The position numbers and the translations under genes were made by a program. Below are positions 1-14,219 of a stretch of DNA of 64,000 nucleotides, in pieces. The stretch is from Leptospira tipperaryensis. Lineage in GTDB: Bacteria > Spirochaetota > Leptospiria > Leptospirales > Leptospiraceae. Each line of letters opens with the position of its first letter. Within the stretch, counting starts at the first letter, position 1. The stretch is from NCBI RefSeq assembly GCF_001729245.1, contig NZ_CP015217.1:1-64000 (forward strand), given 5' to 3'. The notes below the pieces were generated by a model that was given only the letters and a program-made list of their open reading frames with translations, did not search any database and was not told where the DNA came from.

Positions 1-38
1 AGAGTTCTTTCAAAAATAGTGTATTCTCATTCATCGAT

Positions 39-54
39 CTCCGGGACTCCGGAG
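39..54. repeat. 6-bp hairpin upstream of dnaA
   Basis: CTCCGG (39-44), loop GACT, CCGGAG (49-54) form a perfect 6-bp GC-rich stem. No T-run follows, so it does not look like a terminator on the plus strand. It may be the end of the preceding transcription unit or a structure in the dnaA leader. Confidence 0.4.
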
Positions 55-80
55 GAAAAGTGAAAAATAGCCTCAGTCAA

Positions 81-108
81 TTGATTTGGAGAAAACCATC
101 CAAATCAA
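81..108. repeat. 10-bp perfect inverted repeat upstream of dnaA
   Basis: TTGATTTGGA (81-90) and TCCAAATCAA (99-108) are perfect reverse complements around an 8-nt loop, 57 nt before the favoured dnaA start. It could be an operator or an RNA hairpin in the dnaA leader. The sequence does not decide between these. Confidence 0.5.
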
Positions 109-155
109 ACTCGTAAAAATCTCTTGTGAGAGAGAATTTTTGTTTTTGTTTCTTT

Positions 156-165
156 GGAGGAAGAG
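156..165 (+). promoter_or_regulatory. Shine-Dalgarno that decides the dnaA start
   Basis: GGAGG (156-160) lies 5 nt before the TTG at 166. An in-frame TTG at 154 has only a T-rich stretch upstream and would place this Shine-Dalgarno inside the coding sequence. The start at 166 is therefore preferred. Confidence 0.7.
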
Positions 166-1479
166 TTGAACCTAGTTTGGAATAAAATTTTAGAGGAAGT
201 ATCCAAGAAAATATCTCCTCAATACTTTGAAAGGTTCATTGATACCCTGAAATTAGAAACTCTTAACTCTGAAAAATGTACGATCATCGCTCCTTCGGCG
301 ACAATCAAGACTCACGTTGAAAGAAAATATCAAAGCATCATTGAAAGCGCGATCTTAGAAGCCTGCGGAGATAAAATTCCGGTCGAAATTCTGATCGAAA
401 CAAAGGCCGCATCACCGCTTCAGACCATTCTTGAAAAATCATTCGATCAAAAAGATTTTCAATTCAATCCGGATTATACGTTCGAATCCTTTATCGTCGG
501 CGACTGTAATCGTTTAGCCTATACGGCAGCTAAAGAATGTGTAAGAAAACCTGCGGAGATAAATCCTCTTTACTTGTTCGGTAGCGTCGGAGTTGGAAAA
601 ACACATCTGCTTCATGCGATCGGTTCCGAACTTTTAAAAAAAGATCCGTGGAAAACGGTCTGCTACGTTGATATATCCTCCTTTATGAATGAATTTCGTT
701 TTGCATTGCAATCTCGAGAACTGATCGAAAGTTTTAAAATAAAATATCAATCTTACAACTGCCTTCTCGTGGACGACATTCAACTTCTCTCAACAAACGC
801 AGAAAAAACTCAGGATGAATTTTTCGCATTGTTCAATTTTCTTTTTGAGAGAAGAAGACAAATCGTTATCGCATCGGATCGTCCAAGTTCCGAGCTTCCA
901 ATACACGAAAGATTAAAATCAAGATTCGTAACCGGCGTTCAAGCTGACATTCAATATCCGGACAGAGAAATTCGAAAAGGCATCGTCGCACATCATTCTC
1001 AAATTATGGATTTAGGATTGAGTGAGGATATCTTAGATTTTCTCGCGGATCAAATCGAAGAAGATACAAGACTTCTTCTTGGAGCGCTGAACGATATTTA
1101 TCTTTATAAAAAATCCTATTCTCTTTTGTTTTTGAACTTGGAGAAAGTAAAGGAGATCGTAAAAAATCGTCTTTATCGAAAAAAGAACGTAGAATTTTCT
1201 CATGACAGAATCATCGAAGCGGTTGCAAAAGAATTCAGTTTAAACCCTTCCGAGATTATGGGAAAGAGTAGAAAGAAAGAACTCATCATTCCTCGCCACA
1301 TTTGTTTTTATCTTCTGCACAATATTTTTAAAGTGAACAAGTCTCAGGTTGGAAGACTTTTTCAAACTCAGCATACGACGGTCATTCACGGGGTCAGAAA
1401 AGCTGAGGACCTACTTTCCAAAAACAAAGATATGCGATTTTTAGTCGAAAGAATCAGCTCTCGTTATCGACTTCAGTAA
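166..1479 (+). CDS. dnaA: Chromosomal replication initiator DnaA
   Basis: DnaA binds origin DnaA boxes in its ATP form, melts the origin and recruits the replicative helicase. Counting from TTG 166 (437 aa), the N-terminal domain covers about 1-75. It is followed by a short linker and an AAA+ domain with Walker A GSVGVGKT near 139-146 and Walker B LLVDDIQ near 200-206. The C-terminal helix-turn-helix ends in the DnaA signature [12 protein letters not shown] near 409-420. Length is typical for the family. The start is uncertain: TTG 154 adds four residues, but GGAGG sits at the right distance for TTG 166. The neighbours dnaN, recF and gyrBA are the classic origin-proximal order. Identification is secure. 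Confidence 0.97.
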   Translation: MNLVWNKILEEVSKKISPQYFERFIDTLKLETLNSEKCTIIAPSATIKTHVERKYQSIIESAILEACGDKIPVEILIETKAASPLQTILEKSFDQKDFQFNPDYTFESFIVGDCNRLAYTAAKECVRKPAEINPLYLFGSVGVGKTHLLHAIGSELLKKDPWKTVCYVDISSFMNEFRFALQSRELIESFKIKYQSYNCLLVDDIQLLSTNAEKTQDEFFALFNFLFERRRQIVIASDRPSSELPIHERLKSRFVTGVQADIQYPDREIRKGIVAHHSQIMDLGLSEDILDFLADQIEEDTRLLLGALNDIYLYKKSYSLLFLNLEKVKEIVKNRLYRKKNVEFSHDRIIEAVAKEFSLNPSEIMGKSRKKELIIPRHICFYLLHNIFKVNKSQVGRLFQTQHTTVIHGVRKAEDLLSKNKDMRFLVERISSRYRLQ

Positions 1480-1506
1480 GCGTTTTAAACTTACAGGTGA
1501 ATTCAG

Positions 1507-1525
1507 ATTTACACACACTGTAAAT
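1507..1525. repeat. Perfect inverted repeat ATTTACA-N5-TGTAAAT
   Basis: ATTTACA (1507-1513) and TGTAAAT (1519-1525) are perfect reverse complements separated by CACAC, about 30 nt after the dnaA stop. The arms overlap two DnaA-box-like 9-mers of opposite orientation, so this may be a paired DnaA site. It could also be a repressor operator for dnaN. Confidence 0.5.
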
Positions 1526-1620
1526 AAAGTGTATATAAACTCTCTTTTCCTTGTTCAGTAAGTTTAATAAATCTGTAAATAAGACATAATGCAAAATTAC
1601 TGTCGCTTCAAGTGAAGAAA

Positions 1621-1687
<67 letters not shown>

Positions 1688-1699
1688 AATAGGAATACG

Positions 1700-1749
<50 letters not shown>

Positions 1750-1787
1750 GAACCTATTTAATTAAGTAAGATATTAGGAGAACAAAA

Positions 1788-2909
1788 TTGAAAATCAAAA
1801 TAAACACATCTGAATTCTTAAAAGCAATCCATGCTGTGGAAGGTGTGATCTCCGCAAGAGAGATTAAATCTGTATTATCAAATCTTAAAATAGAAGCCGA
1901 AGGAAAAGAAGTATTTCTTTCAGCGACGGATCTTGAGATCTCTATAAAAACTTCAGTTCCTGCGGAAGTCATTCAACCGGGAAGTATTTCCTTACCGGCA
2001 AAACAACTTTCCAGCTTTTTTAAAACGATCAACTTTGAAGAAACTATTTTGTCCTTAGAAGAATCTGATGGTGAATCTTCGATCGCATACATTACCGATG
2101 CTTCCGGAAAGAACGATTACAAATCTAAAATTTCAGGAATGGACGCCGAAGAAATCAAAACGATTTCCAAAGTAAATTCCTCTCAAGTGTCTTCGTTTCC
2201 TAGTACGTTAATCAATGATATGATCAGAAAAACTTCTTACGCGATCGCTCATGAAGATCAGCGTTTTATTTTCAACGGACTTTATATGATCCCGAATGAA
2301 ACTAAGCTGATCTTTGTTGGAACCGACGGAAGAAGACTTTGTAAGATTGAAAGAACACTTCCCGCACCCTTGCAATTTAAAGAATCGATTATCGTTCCTG
2401 CAAAAGCGATCCGAGAAATTTCAAAAATGATTGCTACATCAGAAACCGGTAATATAGGATTGATCGACAGTCAGATTTACGCTTCGGCAAATAATATTGA
2501 ACTCTTGTGTAAATTGATCGAAGGAAATTTTCCAAACTACGAACAAGTAATTCCTAAAAGTACTAAATTCTCCACCGGAATTTCCAAAGAAGAATTTCAA
2601 GTTTCTCTGAGACAGGTTATGACCGCCGCGGAAGAACCATCGAGACAAGTAAGACTTACCTTTACTAAAAACAATCTAAACTTCTTTGCACAAACACTCG
2701 GCGCATCGGAAGCAAGTATCAACAAGTCGATCGAATATTCGGGCGATGAAGTTACGATCGCTTTCAAAGGGGAATATCTCATGGACATTTTTAAATCCAT
2801 CGACGATACGGAAGTTAAAATCGAATTTTCAGATTCCAGTTCACCAGTGATCTTTAAGGATCCGTCCGATCCTGAATTTATCTCTGTAATTATGCCGATG
2901 AAACTTTAA
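1788..2909 (+). CDS. dnaN: DNA polymerase III subunit beta (sliding clamp)
   Basis: The beta clamp is a ring-shaped dimer that tethers DNA polymerase III to DNA. This 373-aa protein has the usual length for three clamp domains and ends in the family-typical segment VIMPMKL. The start is TTG with AGGAG at 1776-1780, 7 nt upstream, and no better start is nearby. Its TAA shares one base with the recF ATG at 2909, so dnaN and recF are translationally coupled. It sits between dnaA and recF as in most bacteria. Confidence 0.97.
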   Translation: MKIKINTSEFLKAIHAVEGVISAREIKSVLSNLKIEAEGKEVFLSATDLEISIKTSVPAEVIQPGSISLPAKQLSSFFKTINFEETILSLEESDGESSIAYITDASGKNDYKSKISGMDAEEIKTISKVNSSQVSSFPSTLINDMIRKTSYAIAHEDQRFIFNGLYMIPNETKLIFVGTDGRRLCKIERTLPAPLQFKESIIVPAKAIREISKMIATSETGNIGLIDSQIYASANNIELLCKLIEGNFPNYEQVIPKSTKFSTGISKEEFQVSLRQVMTAAEEPSRQVRLTFTKNNLNFFAQTLGASEASINKSIEYSGDEVTIAFKGEYLMDIFKSIDDTEVKIEFSDSSSPVIFKDPSDPEFISVIMPMKL

Positions 2910-4006
2910 TGTTTTTAAAACATCTTACACTTCAAAACTTTAGAAGTCACGAAGAACTGAGCCTGGATTTTCATTCCAGGCTTATTTTTTTTGTGGGCGA
3001 TAACGGAGAAGGAAAAACAAATCTTCTCGAAGCAATTTGTATGTTGTCGTGGTTAAAAAGTTTTCGCGAGTCGGAAGACGGAAATTTAATCCGTTGGGGC
3101 GCCGAGAATTATTTTCTCCGAGGTAGAATCCAAGAAAATCAAAAAGAATCCATTTTAGAAATCGGATATACTACAAAACCGACTGTAAAAAGAAAATTAA
3201 AATTCAATCAGGAAGAAATCAAAAAGAGAACGGATCTGATCGGAAAATTTATAACGGTTCTTTTAACTCCGATGGATTTGAAAATTATAGAAGGCGGCCC
3301 AGCGGAAAGAAGAAAGTTTATAGACGCTTTCATTTCTTCCTTTGATCCGTTTTATTTGGATTCTTTATTGGAATATAATAAAATTCTAAAACATAGAAAC
3401 GCTCTTTTAAAAACGGGAAATTCGGATTCTTCTCAACTTTCCATTTGGGAAAAGAGACTCGTGGAAAAAGGAACGATCCTCTTAAATAAAAGAAGAGAAA
3501 TCGTTTTAGAATTGAATTCATTCTATCAGACAAACTTGGATAAGTTGAGCGGTGGAAGAGACGGACTTACGTTGATCTACAAACCGGACGTCAAAGACGA
3601 ACAAGAATTTTTTGATAAACTGAATCGCAACTTGGGTCGGGATTTGAGACTCGGTTATACTTCTGCCGGAATTCATCGCGACGATCTTTTTATCGGGGCT
3701 GATTCCCGTGATATTACGGAATTCGGTTCTCAAGGCCAAAAAAGAAGTACGGTAATCGCTTTAAAAGCCGCCACTTTCAACTATTATAAGAATATTCTCA
3801 ATACAACCCCTGTCTTACTGATAGACGACGTGATCCGCGAATTGGATGTAAAACGAAGGGAATACTTTGTGGACTTAGTGGTTAACGCCGGTCAGGCTTT
3901 TTTTACGACGACCGATCTGGAAGGAATTCAGGATTATGTCGGTAAGCTCGAAGATCAAAAGCAGATCTTTATCATCAAAGACGGAGCCGTTCGTTCAGTA
4001 GAATGA
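2909..4006 (+). CDS. recF: DNA replication and repair protein RecF
   Basis: RecF is an SMC-like ATPase that with RecO and RecR loads RecA at single-strand gaps. The 365-aa protein begins [14 protein letters not shown], typical of the family. It has Walker A GDNGEGKT at 30-37, the segment SAGIHRDD near 251-258, a signature-like region around FGSQGQKRS and Walker B VLLIDDV near residue 300. It starts within the dnaN stop codon and its own TGA overlaps the next gene's ATG (ATGA at 4003-4006). This is a tightly coupled dnaN-recF-dciA run. Confidence 0.96.
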   Translation: MFLKHLTLQNFRSHEELSLDFHSRLIFFVGDNGEGKTNLLEAICMLSWLKSFRESEDGNLIRWGAENYFLRGRIQENQKESILEIGYTTKPTVKRKLKFNQEEIKKRTDLIGKFITVLLTPMDLKIIEGGPAERRKFIDAFISSFDPFYLDSLLEYNKILKHRNALLKTGNSDSSQLSIWEKRLVEKGTILLNKRREIVLELNSFYQTNLDKLSGGRDGLTLIYKPDVKDEQEFFDKLNRNLGRDLRLGYTSAGIHRDDLFIGADSRDITEFGSQGQKRSTVIALKAATFNYYKNILNTTPVLLIDDVIRELDVKRREYFVDLVVNAGQAFFTTTDLEGIQDYVGKLEDQKQIFIIKDGAVRSVE

Positions 4007-4467
4007 GAGACGATCTAATTTCATCGAAAAAGATTGAAACCGACGAGTTCAAATCCGTTCTCAATCAATTGGGAATTACGGAAGAAAGTCTTCAGGAAAA
4101 AATTTCCCTAAACACGCTCAAAAATCGTTGGAAAGAAATAGTCGGACCAGTCTTTGCCTCTCATTCCGAAGTTAGTTCGATTCAGTTCGGCAAATTAAGA
4201 ATTATCGTTTCCCACAATGCCTACAAACAAGAATTGCTTTTTCTTCAAAACCGAATCCTAAGACAAGCTTCTCTCTTTCTCGGAAAAGGTGTTGTTCGTT
4301 CCTTGGAAATTTCAATCGGTAAACTAACGAATTCCGTCTCTTCTAAACAACCGGAAACAAAGGAAAAAAAAGGATTAGAAGGCAAAGAGGATTTAATTGC
4401 CATACTTGAGAAAGAAACCGATCCGGAAGTTAAAAAACGTTATCTCGAGATTCTTCAATATCTTTGA
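4003..4467 (+). CDS. dciA: DUF721 protein, DciA-type helicase-loader candidate
   Basis: The 154-aa protein fits the DUF721 family over about residues 15-110: the block [15 protein letters not shown], then [19 protein letters not shown], then a short beta segment near LEISIG. DUF721 members are now called DciA and replace DnaC/DnaI as helicase loaders in many bacteria lacking those proteins. The last ~40 residues are charged and low in complexity. It overlaps recF by 4 nt and is followed by gyrB after 65 nt, so position supports a replication role. The helicase-loading function is inferred from family and context. Confidence 0.75.
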   Translation: MRDDLISSKKIETDEFKSVLNQLGITEESLQEKISLNTLKNRWKEIVGPVFASHSEVSSIQFGKLRIIVSHNAYKQELLFLQNRILRQASLFLGKGVVRSLEISIGKLTNSVSSKQPETKEKKGLEGKEDLIAILEKETDPEVKKRYLEILQYL

Positions 4468-4501
4468 TTAATAAATGAATTTCCTTGCCTCCCTATGGTT
4501 T

Positions 4502-4520
4502 TCAGGAAAACTATTCCTGA
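4502..4520 (+). repeat. Hairpin in the gyrB leader next to its Shine-Dalgarno
   Basis: TCAGGAA (4502-4508), loop AACTA, TTCCTGA (4514-4520) form a perfect 7-bp stem ending inside TGAGG (4518-4522), the likely gyrB ribosome-binding site about 10 nt before ATG 4533. Folding could limit ribosome access. It could instead be a DNA operator. Confidence 0.45.
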
Positions 4521-6458
<1,938 letters not shown>

Positions 6459-6476
6459 TCCGAAGGGAATTCAGAA

Positions 6477-8981
<2,505 letters not shown>

Positions 8982-8985
8982 GAAT

Positions 8986-9942
8986 ATGATTCAGATCGGA
9001 AATGTTACGATCCCTGGGAGAATTTCTCTTTCTCCGATGGCGGGCATTTCCGATTCTCCCACTCGTAGAATTTGTAGAAAGTTCGGAGCCGCATTTTCCT
9101 ATACTGAATTTGTAAACACGGATGAAATTATTCATAAGGCGCCGAAAGCCTTAAAGATGTTTCAATTTCATCCGGAAGAAAGACCGATCACATTTCAGAT
9201 TTTTGGAAATCGACTCGAGGTGATCGCGGAAGCGGCCGAAATCATCCAAGAATTAAAACCCGATATCATCGATCTCAATATGGGCTGTTCCACTCGGAAG
9301 GTTTCTCTTCGAGGTGCCGGAGCCGGTTTATTGCGAAGGCCTGTACACACAGGAAAGATTATCGAGGCTATTAAGAAAAGGGTTACAGTGCCTGTAACCG
9401 CTAAGATAAGAATCGGATGGGATTCTGAAAATCGCAACTATCTTGAGGTCGCGAAGATCCTGGAAGACTCAGGTGTGGATGCACTAACGGTCCATGGCAG
9501 AACTAAGGAAATGGCTTATACTGGATTTGCGGATTGGAATGCGATCGGCGAAGTAAAGTCGAGCGTAAAGATTCCTGTTTTTGGAAACGGAGATATTAAA
9601 AGTTTTCAAGAAGCGCAAAAGAAGATTCAAGAATACGGAGTCGATGGCGTTTTAATCGGAAGAAACGCAATCGGCAATCCCTGGATTTTTTCCGAAATCA
9701 AAAAAGAAAATCTATCCTGGACCGAGATATCGGAAGTGATTCTACAACATCTCTCATGGATGATTGAAAATTTTGGAGAAGAATTCGGCTTGGTTCTTTT
9801 TCGCAAACACCTTGTGAAATATCTTTCCGGATTGGAGTTTGATCCACTCTGGAAATCTCAACTCTTGGAAATCAGAGAGTTTGATCGTTTTGAAGAGCTT
9901 TTGATTTCCCGTAGGGCTGTTAGCTCTTTAGTATTACATTGA
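8986..9942 (+). CDS. dus: tRNA-dihydrouridine synthase (DusB-like)
   Basis: Dus enzymes use FMN and NADPH to reduce specific tRNA uridines to dihydrouridine. The 318-aa protein is a TIM barrel that begins with LSPMAGISDSPTRR. The catalytic cysteine is C101 in NMGC, the H170 region is VHGRT, and the phosphate-binding end of the barrel is VFGNGDI and GVLIGRNAIGNPWIF. Where most relatives have NMGCP, this protein reads NMGCST. GGAGAAAG upstream supports ATG 8986. It follows gyrA by 4 nt and is probably in the same transcript. Substrate uridine cannot be told from sequence. Confidence 0.92.
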   Translation: MIQIGNVTIPGRISLSPMAGISDSPTRRICRKFGAAFSYTEFVNTDEIIHKAPKALKMFQFHPEERPITFQIFGNRLEVIAEAAEIIQELKPDIIDLNMGCSTRKVSLRGAGAGLLRRPVHTGKIIEAIKKRVTVPVTAKIRIGWDSENRNYLEVAKILEDSGVDALTVHGRTKEMAYTGFADWNAIGEVKSSVKIPVFGNGDIKSFQEAQKKIQEYGVDGVLIGRNAIGNPWIFSEIKKENLSWTEISEVILQHLSWMIENFGEEFGLVLFRKHLVKYLSGLEFDPLWKSQLLEIREFDRFEELLISRRAVSSLVLH

Positions 9943-10007
9943 TCTAACATTCCTTATTCTGAAAGTAAGAATTTTAAATTTCCTCTTTTTCAAAGCAATT
10001 TCAATTC

Positions 10008-10036
10008 AATAAGAATTCGATAACTTTCTTATTTTT
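10008..10036 (+). terminator. Possible AT-rich terminator after dus
   Basis: AATAAGAA (10008-10015), a 10-nt loop and TTCTTATT (10026-10033) form a perfect 8-bp stem followed by TTT, 66 nt after the dus stop. It has only one G-C pair, so it is a weak hairpin. Confidence 0.3.
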
Positions 10037-10134
10037 CAGCCCTTTCGCATAAAAACTTCTTTGAAATCGATTCTTAGCGTTAGGTGTTTTGATGAAGTAA
10101 ACGCAAGTTTTAGTGCTCGTTCTAAGCGTTTTTC

Positions 10135-10163
10135 TTGACTATTTTAAATCCTTCCGCGATAAC
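10135..10163 (+). promoter_or_regulatory. Sigma-70-type promoter for the lipoprotein at 10188
   Basis: TTGACT (10135-10140), an exact 17-nt spacer and GATAAC (10158-10163) match the -35/-10 consensus at 5/6 and 4/6. Transcription would begin near 10170, just before GGAG at 10174. This supports ATG 10188 over the in-frame GTG at 10113. Confidence 0.55.
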
Positions 10164-10187
10164 TTCGCGAAACGGAGAAATTACTTT

Positions 10188-10931
10188 ATGAAACTTGTAA
10201 AAATATTCTTAGTTCTCTCTTTTGCTTTGTTAGTTTCTAACGCCTGCAAAAAGGAAGAAAAGAAAGACGTTCCGCAAATCCTCGGAACTAGATTTGCGAA
10301 TTATGACCAATGGATTTATAAAATTCCGGGAAGTGACAAAAAAGAAGATCAAGTCTCTCTCGTCTATGGAATGGAAGAAGTTACAGGACTGGAAACCGTG
10401 GATGTACAAGTCCCGACGAAGGACAAAAAGGGAATGGTTTCCGCTACTTTTTTAAAAGTTAGAACCGTGGAAAATAAAGAAGGTTATGCTCCGGTAAAAA
10501 ACTTTTCTGAGAACGTATATTTTGTTTTGAACGCGAGTGAGGATGCTTTCGTAAAACCGACTATCACGGCTAATACGAAAGGCAAATTGAAACGAGGGAT
10601 GTATTGTTTAGAACAGGAAGTTATTGGAGAATTCTCCAAAGTAACTTGTTACGACTCCATCCTCGAAGAGGAAAAACTTACCAATTATTATGACGTGTGG
10701 ATTAAGACCGCCTCTCCGCACCTGAGTAAAGACGCACTCTTGGGTGAAACGATTAAACTTTTAAAGAAGGCGAGTCAGGAATTAGCGAAATACAATTCAG
10801 CAACGGAGGAAGAGAAAACGAAAATTCTTAGCTCGGCAACGGAAGCTCTGAAAAAAGCTGCGTCAAAGCAGGATGAATTTTCTACGGATATCACCAATCT
10901 AGCAAGTAAGTTTAACCTTTCCTTGGAGTAA
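10188..10931 (+). CDS. Uncharacterised lipoprotein, possible SH3-like domain
   Basis: A 247-aa secreted lipoprotein. The signal peptide MKLVKIFLVLSFALLVSNAC ends in a lipobox-like VSNAC with the lipidated Cys at about residue 20, followed by a highly charged KKEEKKD. The central region, with two segments around LKVRTVENKEGYAPVKN and FVKPTITANTKGKLKRGMY, recalls bacterial SH3-like beta barrels, but this is a weak impression. The last ~60 residues are charged and probably helical. GGAG 10 nt upstream and a promoter at 10135-10163 support this start. The neighbour on the other strand is lipL21. Function is unknown. Confidence 0.85.
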   Translation: MKLVKIFLVLSFALLVSNACKKEEKKDVPQILGTRFANYDQWIYKIPGSDKKEDQVSLVYGMEEVTGLETVDVQVPTKDKKGMVSATFLKVRTVENKEGYAPVKNFSENVYFVLNASEDAFVKPTITANTKGKLKRGMYCLEQEVIGEFSKVTCYDSILEEEKLTNYYDVWIKTASPHLSKDALLGETIKLLKKASQELAKYNSATEEEKTKILSSATEALKKAASKQDEFSTDITNLASKFNLSLE

Positions 10932-11011
10932 TGAAAATTCGATTTTAAATCTATGTCGAAGTCGAAAACCAAGATTCAAAAATCCTTATATTCGATCGGG
11001 TCATAGGCAAT

Positions 11012-11041
11012 AAAAAACCCCGCCTTTAAACAGCGGGGTTT
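11012..11041 (-). terminator. Rho-independent terminator of lipL21
   Basis: Read on the minus strand, AACCCCGC (11040-11033), a 9-nt loop and GCGGGGTT (11023-11016) form a perfect 8-bp GC-rich stem running into six Ts (11017-11012). It begins 31 nt after the lipL21 stop and is the strongest intrinsic terminator seen in the window. Confidence 0.9.
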
Positions 11042-11070
11042 CGAAACAAAAAGCTTCTTTTTAGAAAAGC

Positions 11071-11691
<621 letters not shown>

Positions 11692-11772
11692 CACATTTTT
11701 TAATAGGTTGCTTTGAAACATAGATTTCTCTAAATGAATCTCAGAGAGAGATTTGCGTCGCACTAATTCTTT

Positions 11773-13326
11773 ATGTTACGAAATTTATTATTTTTCTTAA
11801 TTTTCTTGGCTCAACCGTTACTCTCTACGAGTATAACTTTCCTTCCGGGTAAAGTAGACGGCAACTTACCAAATTCTTTTCAGAGAATCAGCGATAGATC
11901 GCAAGAAATTTCCAAATTTGGGGCTTTTTACGCAAACTTACTCTTAAGGGCCAAAGTAGACGCGACTGAAAGAATTAAGGAGAAAGAACTTTTCGAAAAA
12001 TTTCGAAGTTCCCGTTTTGCAAAGGAAGACTTCGCAAAAATTTGTTCTGAACTTTCCGTCGATATTTTAGTTCGTGATGAGTTGAGTTTTCAAAATCAAA
12101 TCACGCTCGATCGCTCTGTTTATAATTGTACACAGAAGCAATTGGATGAGTTACACCTTTCCGAAAAATCGGATCCTTTTTCTTTAATGCGTTCTATGAC
12201 GGAGAAATCCTTTCCATGGATTCCTTCCAAAAAAAGACAAATCTCCCAATTGAATCAAAAGAAGTCTTCGAAAGAATTGATCTTTGTAATCGACTTGTCT
12301 CCTTCCTTTCAAAGAGAGAGAGAAGAATGGGTTCAATTCGTAAAAACAGCTTCTTGGGAATGGATGACCGGAATTCGAGTCGTGACTTTCTCCGAAGGAA
12401 AGACCACGATTCTTCCGAAAGCGGGTTCGCTCGCAGAACTTAGAACACAGATTTCTAATTTAAGATCGGTCGGAAAATCTTCTTTAGAGGATCTATCGGA
12501 TGCTCTGATCAACGTGAAAAGAAGTCTACTTCAATCCGGAACAAAATCTCAAACGTTTCAAGACATAATCATTCTTACAAATGCAAAGGGAAAAATTCCC
12601 AATCCCACACTCTCTTCCATTCTTCAAGATTTACAATCTGCGGGTTACGGGATCCGACTTTTCACCGCTCCGTATTTTTCCATTTCACAGACGCAGTTTT
12701 ATAAAGGAATTCTTTCCAAAGGAAGTTTTTATGAGATCTCGTATTCTCGCAAGGTGAGCACGGCAAAAGATTCCAAAACATTGCTCTTTCGCGGAAGACA
12801 AATTTATTTTACTTACTCGGAACTTTCTGCGGGACAGACGGGCTCTGAATCCTCACTCAATAAGGTTTCCTATTCCGGAAAATACACCGAATCGGAAGCG
12901 ATCAATCCTCTCAATTTTACGGAAATCTACGCTGAATTGACGGGCGATAAGATTCTCGCGTCGGAACCGCTTCGCGACAATCTGAGTTTTTTACTTTCCA
13001 ATGTGCTTTTGAAAGACGAATTCAAATCGGAAGGACCGGAAGTTTTAATCAAGTCCGGTGAAAAAGCTTTTTGGGTATCTTTACCGACGGGTGTAAAAGC
13101 CCCGGAAACGGAAGAATTGGTAAGTTATCAGACGACTTATGTTCCCTCGGGCGCATCCGTAGACGGAGTGAGTAATATCGCGGGCCTTACCGAAGTCTAC
13201 AAAGGAAATTTTTCCCAAATCCTAGAATGTACGCCCATTCAGGTAAGAAATTATTTTCAGAATACGAACAAAAGTTCTTTCGATTGTATCGTCCGAGGTC
13301 GAGTTCTACAGGTCAAAGGATTATAA
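11773..13326 (+). CDS. Exported VWA-like protein
   Basis: A 517-aa exported protein. The first ~20 residues (MLRNLLFFLIFLAQPLLSTS) form a signal peptide. Residues about 170-310 look like a von Willebrand A fold: ELIFVIDLSPSFQ carries the D-x-S-x-S-like metal site, and QDIIILTNAKG and YGIRLFTAPYF fit later strands. The N- and C-terminal parts are not recognised. The next gene begins 23 nt after its stop, so the two may be co-transcribed. No good Shine-Dalgarno precedes ATG 11773. VWA domains usually bind proteins; the partner is unknown. Confidence 0.7.
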   Translation: MLRNLLFFLIFLAQPLLSTSITFLPGKVDGNLPNSFQRISDRSQEISKFGAFYANLLLRAKVDATERIKEKELFEKFRSSRFAKEDFAKICSELSVDILVRDELSFQNQITLDRSVYNCTQKQLDELHLSEKSDPFSLMRSMTEKSFPWIPSKKRQISQLNQKKSSKELIFVIDLSPSFQREREEWVQFVKTASWEWMTGIRVVTFSEGKTTILPKAGSLAELRTQISNLRSVGKSSLEDLSDALINVKRSLLQSGTKSQTFQDIIILTNAKGKIPNPTLSSILQDLQSAGYGIRLFTAPYFSISQTQFYKGILSKGSFYEISYSRKVSTAKDSKTLLFRGRQIYFTYSELSAGQTGSESSLNKVSYSGKYTESEAINPLNFTEIYAELTGDKILASEPLRDNLSFLLSNVLLKDEFKSEGPEVLIKSGEKAFWVSLPTGVKAPETEELVSYQTTYVPSGASVDGVSNIAGLTEVYKGNFSQILECTPIQVRNYFQNTNKSSFDCIVRGRVLQVKGL

Positions 13327-13349
13327 TCTTTTACTAAAGGGATCCTCAT

Positions 13350-14219
13350 TTGAATTCCGACGAACATATTTTTATCAGCAATGCTTCTAACTCGGTTAAA
13401 ATATTAGATCGAATCAAATCTTTTTCCCAAAATCAGATGCCCCTATTTCTTACTGGCGGCCCTGGATCTGGAAAGACGTTTATTTCCCAGTTGATCGCGA
13501 AACTATCGGGTAAAGAACCTTCGATTCGAGTTTTGGATTCTGAAAATCTTGAAAACGAGTCCGCATTAGAGAGTATTCTTTCTCAAGAACAAAACACGTA
13601 CTTTGTATTTAAGAATTTTACAAAGTTTCCAAAAGAAATCCAAGCTTTCCTGTTAAAGCGACTTCGTGAAAATCAAACGGATTCAAGATTCCTATTTTTA
13701 TCCGGAAAGGAATGGAAACAAAAACTTGAAGCCGGAGATATCTTAGAATCTTTGTACTTCGAAATCTCCAATTACAGATTGGACCTTCCGGATCTCAGAG
13801 AAAGAAAAGAAGACATTCCTCTACTCATTAAACATTTCCTCGAAATACTTTCCGATAAATATAAAAGAAAAGAAATTCGACTGAGTGAAAAACTCTATCA
13901 CTTACTTTTGAATTACGATTTTCCGGGAAACATACGGCAGTTGAGAAATCTTCTGGAAAGTATGGTCTCTTTATTCCCGGTTCGAATTCTTGATACAAAA
14001 CATCTTCCCCCTCAGATGTTTGAAACTTCCTATGTTTATAAAGAATTTATAGAAGTAAAAACGGGAATTCCGCTCAGAGACTACGAAAGGGAAATCATAA
14101 AAAAGAATCTAATTCTTGTGAATGGAAATCGAGAAAAGGCCGCGAAAATTTTAGGAATATCGGAAAGAACAATTTATAGGAAGATTATAGAATTCGGTCT
14201 TTCCGGCGAAGCAGAATAA
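13350..14219 (+). CDS. Degenerate sigma-54-activator-like AAA+ protein with Fis-type HTH
   Basis: The 289-aa protein has the layout of a bacterial enhancer-binding protein without a receiver domain. A P-loop GGPGSGKT lies near 35-42, the arginine-rich LPDLRERKEDIPLLIKHFL near 150, the lid segment NIRQLRNLLESM near 195, and a C-terminal Fis-type helix-turn-helix NREKAAKILGISERTIYRK near 260-280. Two key features are missing: there is no GAFTGA loop for sigma-54 contact, and the usual Walker B LFLDEI is replaced by YFVFKNF. It is therefore probably a DNA-binding regulator that no longer activates sigma-54 directly. TTG is the start, with AAAGGG upstream. Its 3' end overlaps holA on the other strand by 35 nt. 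Confidence 0.75.
   Translation: MNSDEHIFISNASNSVKILDRIKSFSQNQMPLFLTGGPGSGKTFISQLIAKLSGKEPSIRVLDSENLENESALESILSQEQNTYFVFKNFTKFPKEIQAFLLKRLRENQTDSRFLFLSGKEWKQKLEAGDILESLYFEISNYRLDLPDLRERKEDIPLLIKHFLEILSDKYKRKEIRLSEKLYHLLLNYDFPGNIRQLRNLLESMVSLFPVRILDTKHLPPQMFETSYVYKEFIEVKTGIPLRDYEREIIKKNLILVNGNREKAAKILGISERTIYRKIIEFGLSGEAE

Noticed and set aside
10113..10187. GTG start for the lipoprotein
   Set aside because: It would place the promoter at 10135-10163 inside the gene and hide the signal peptide.
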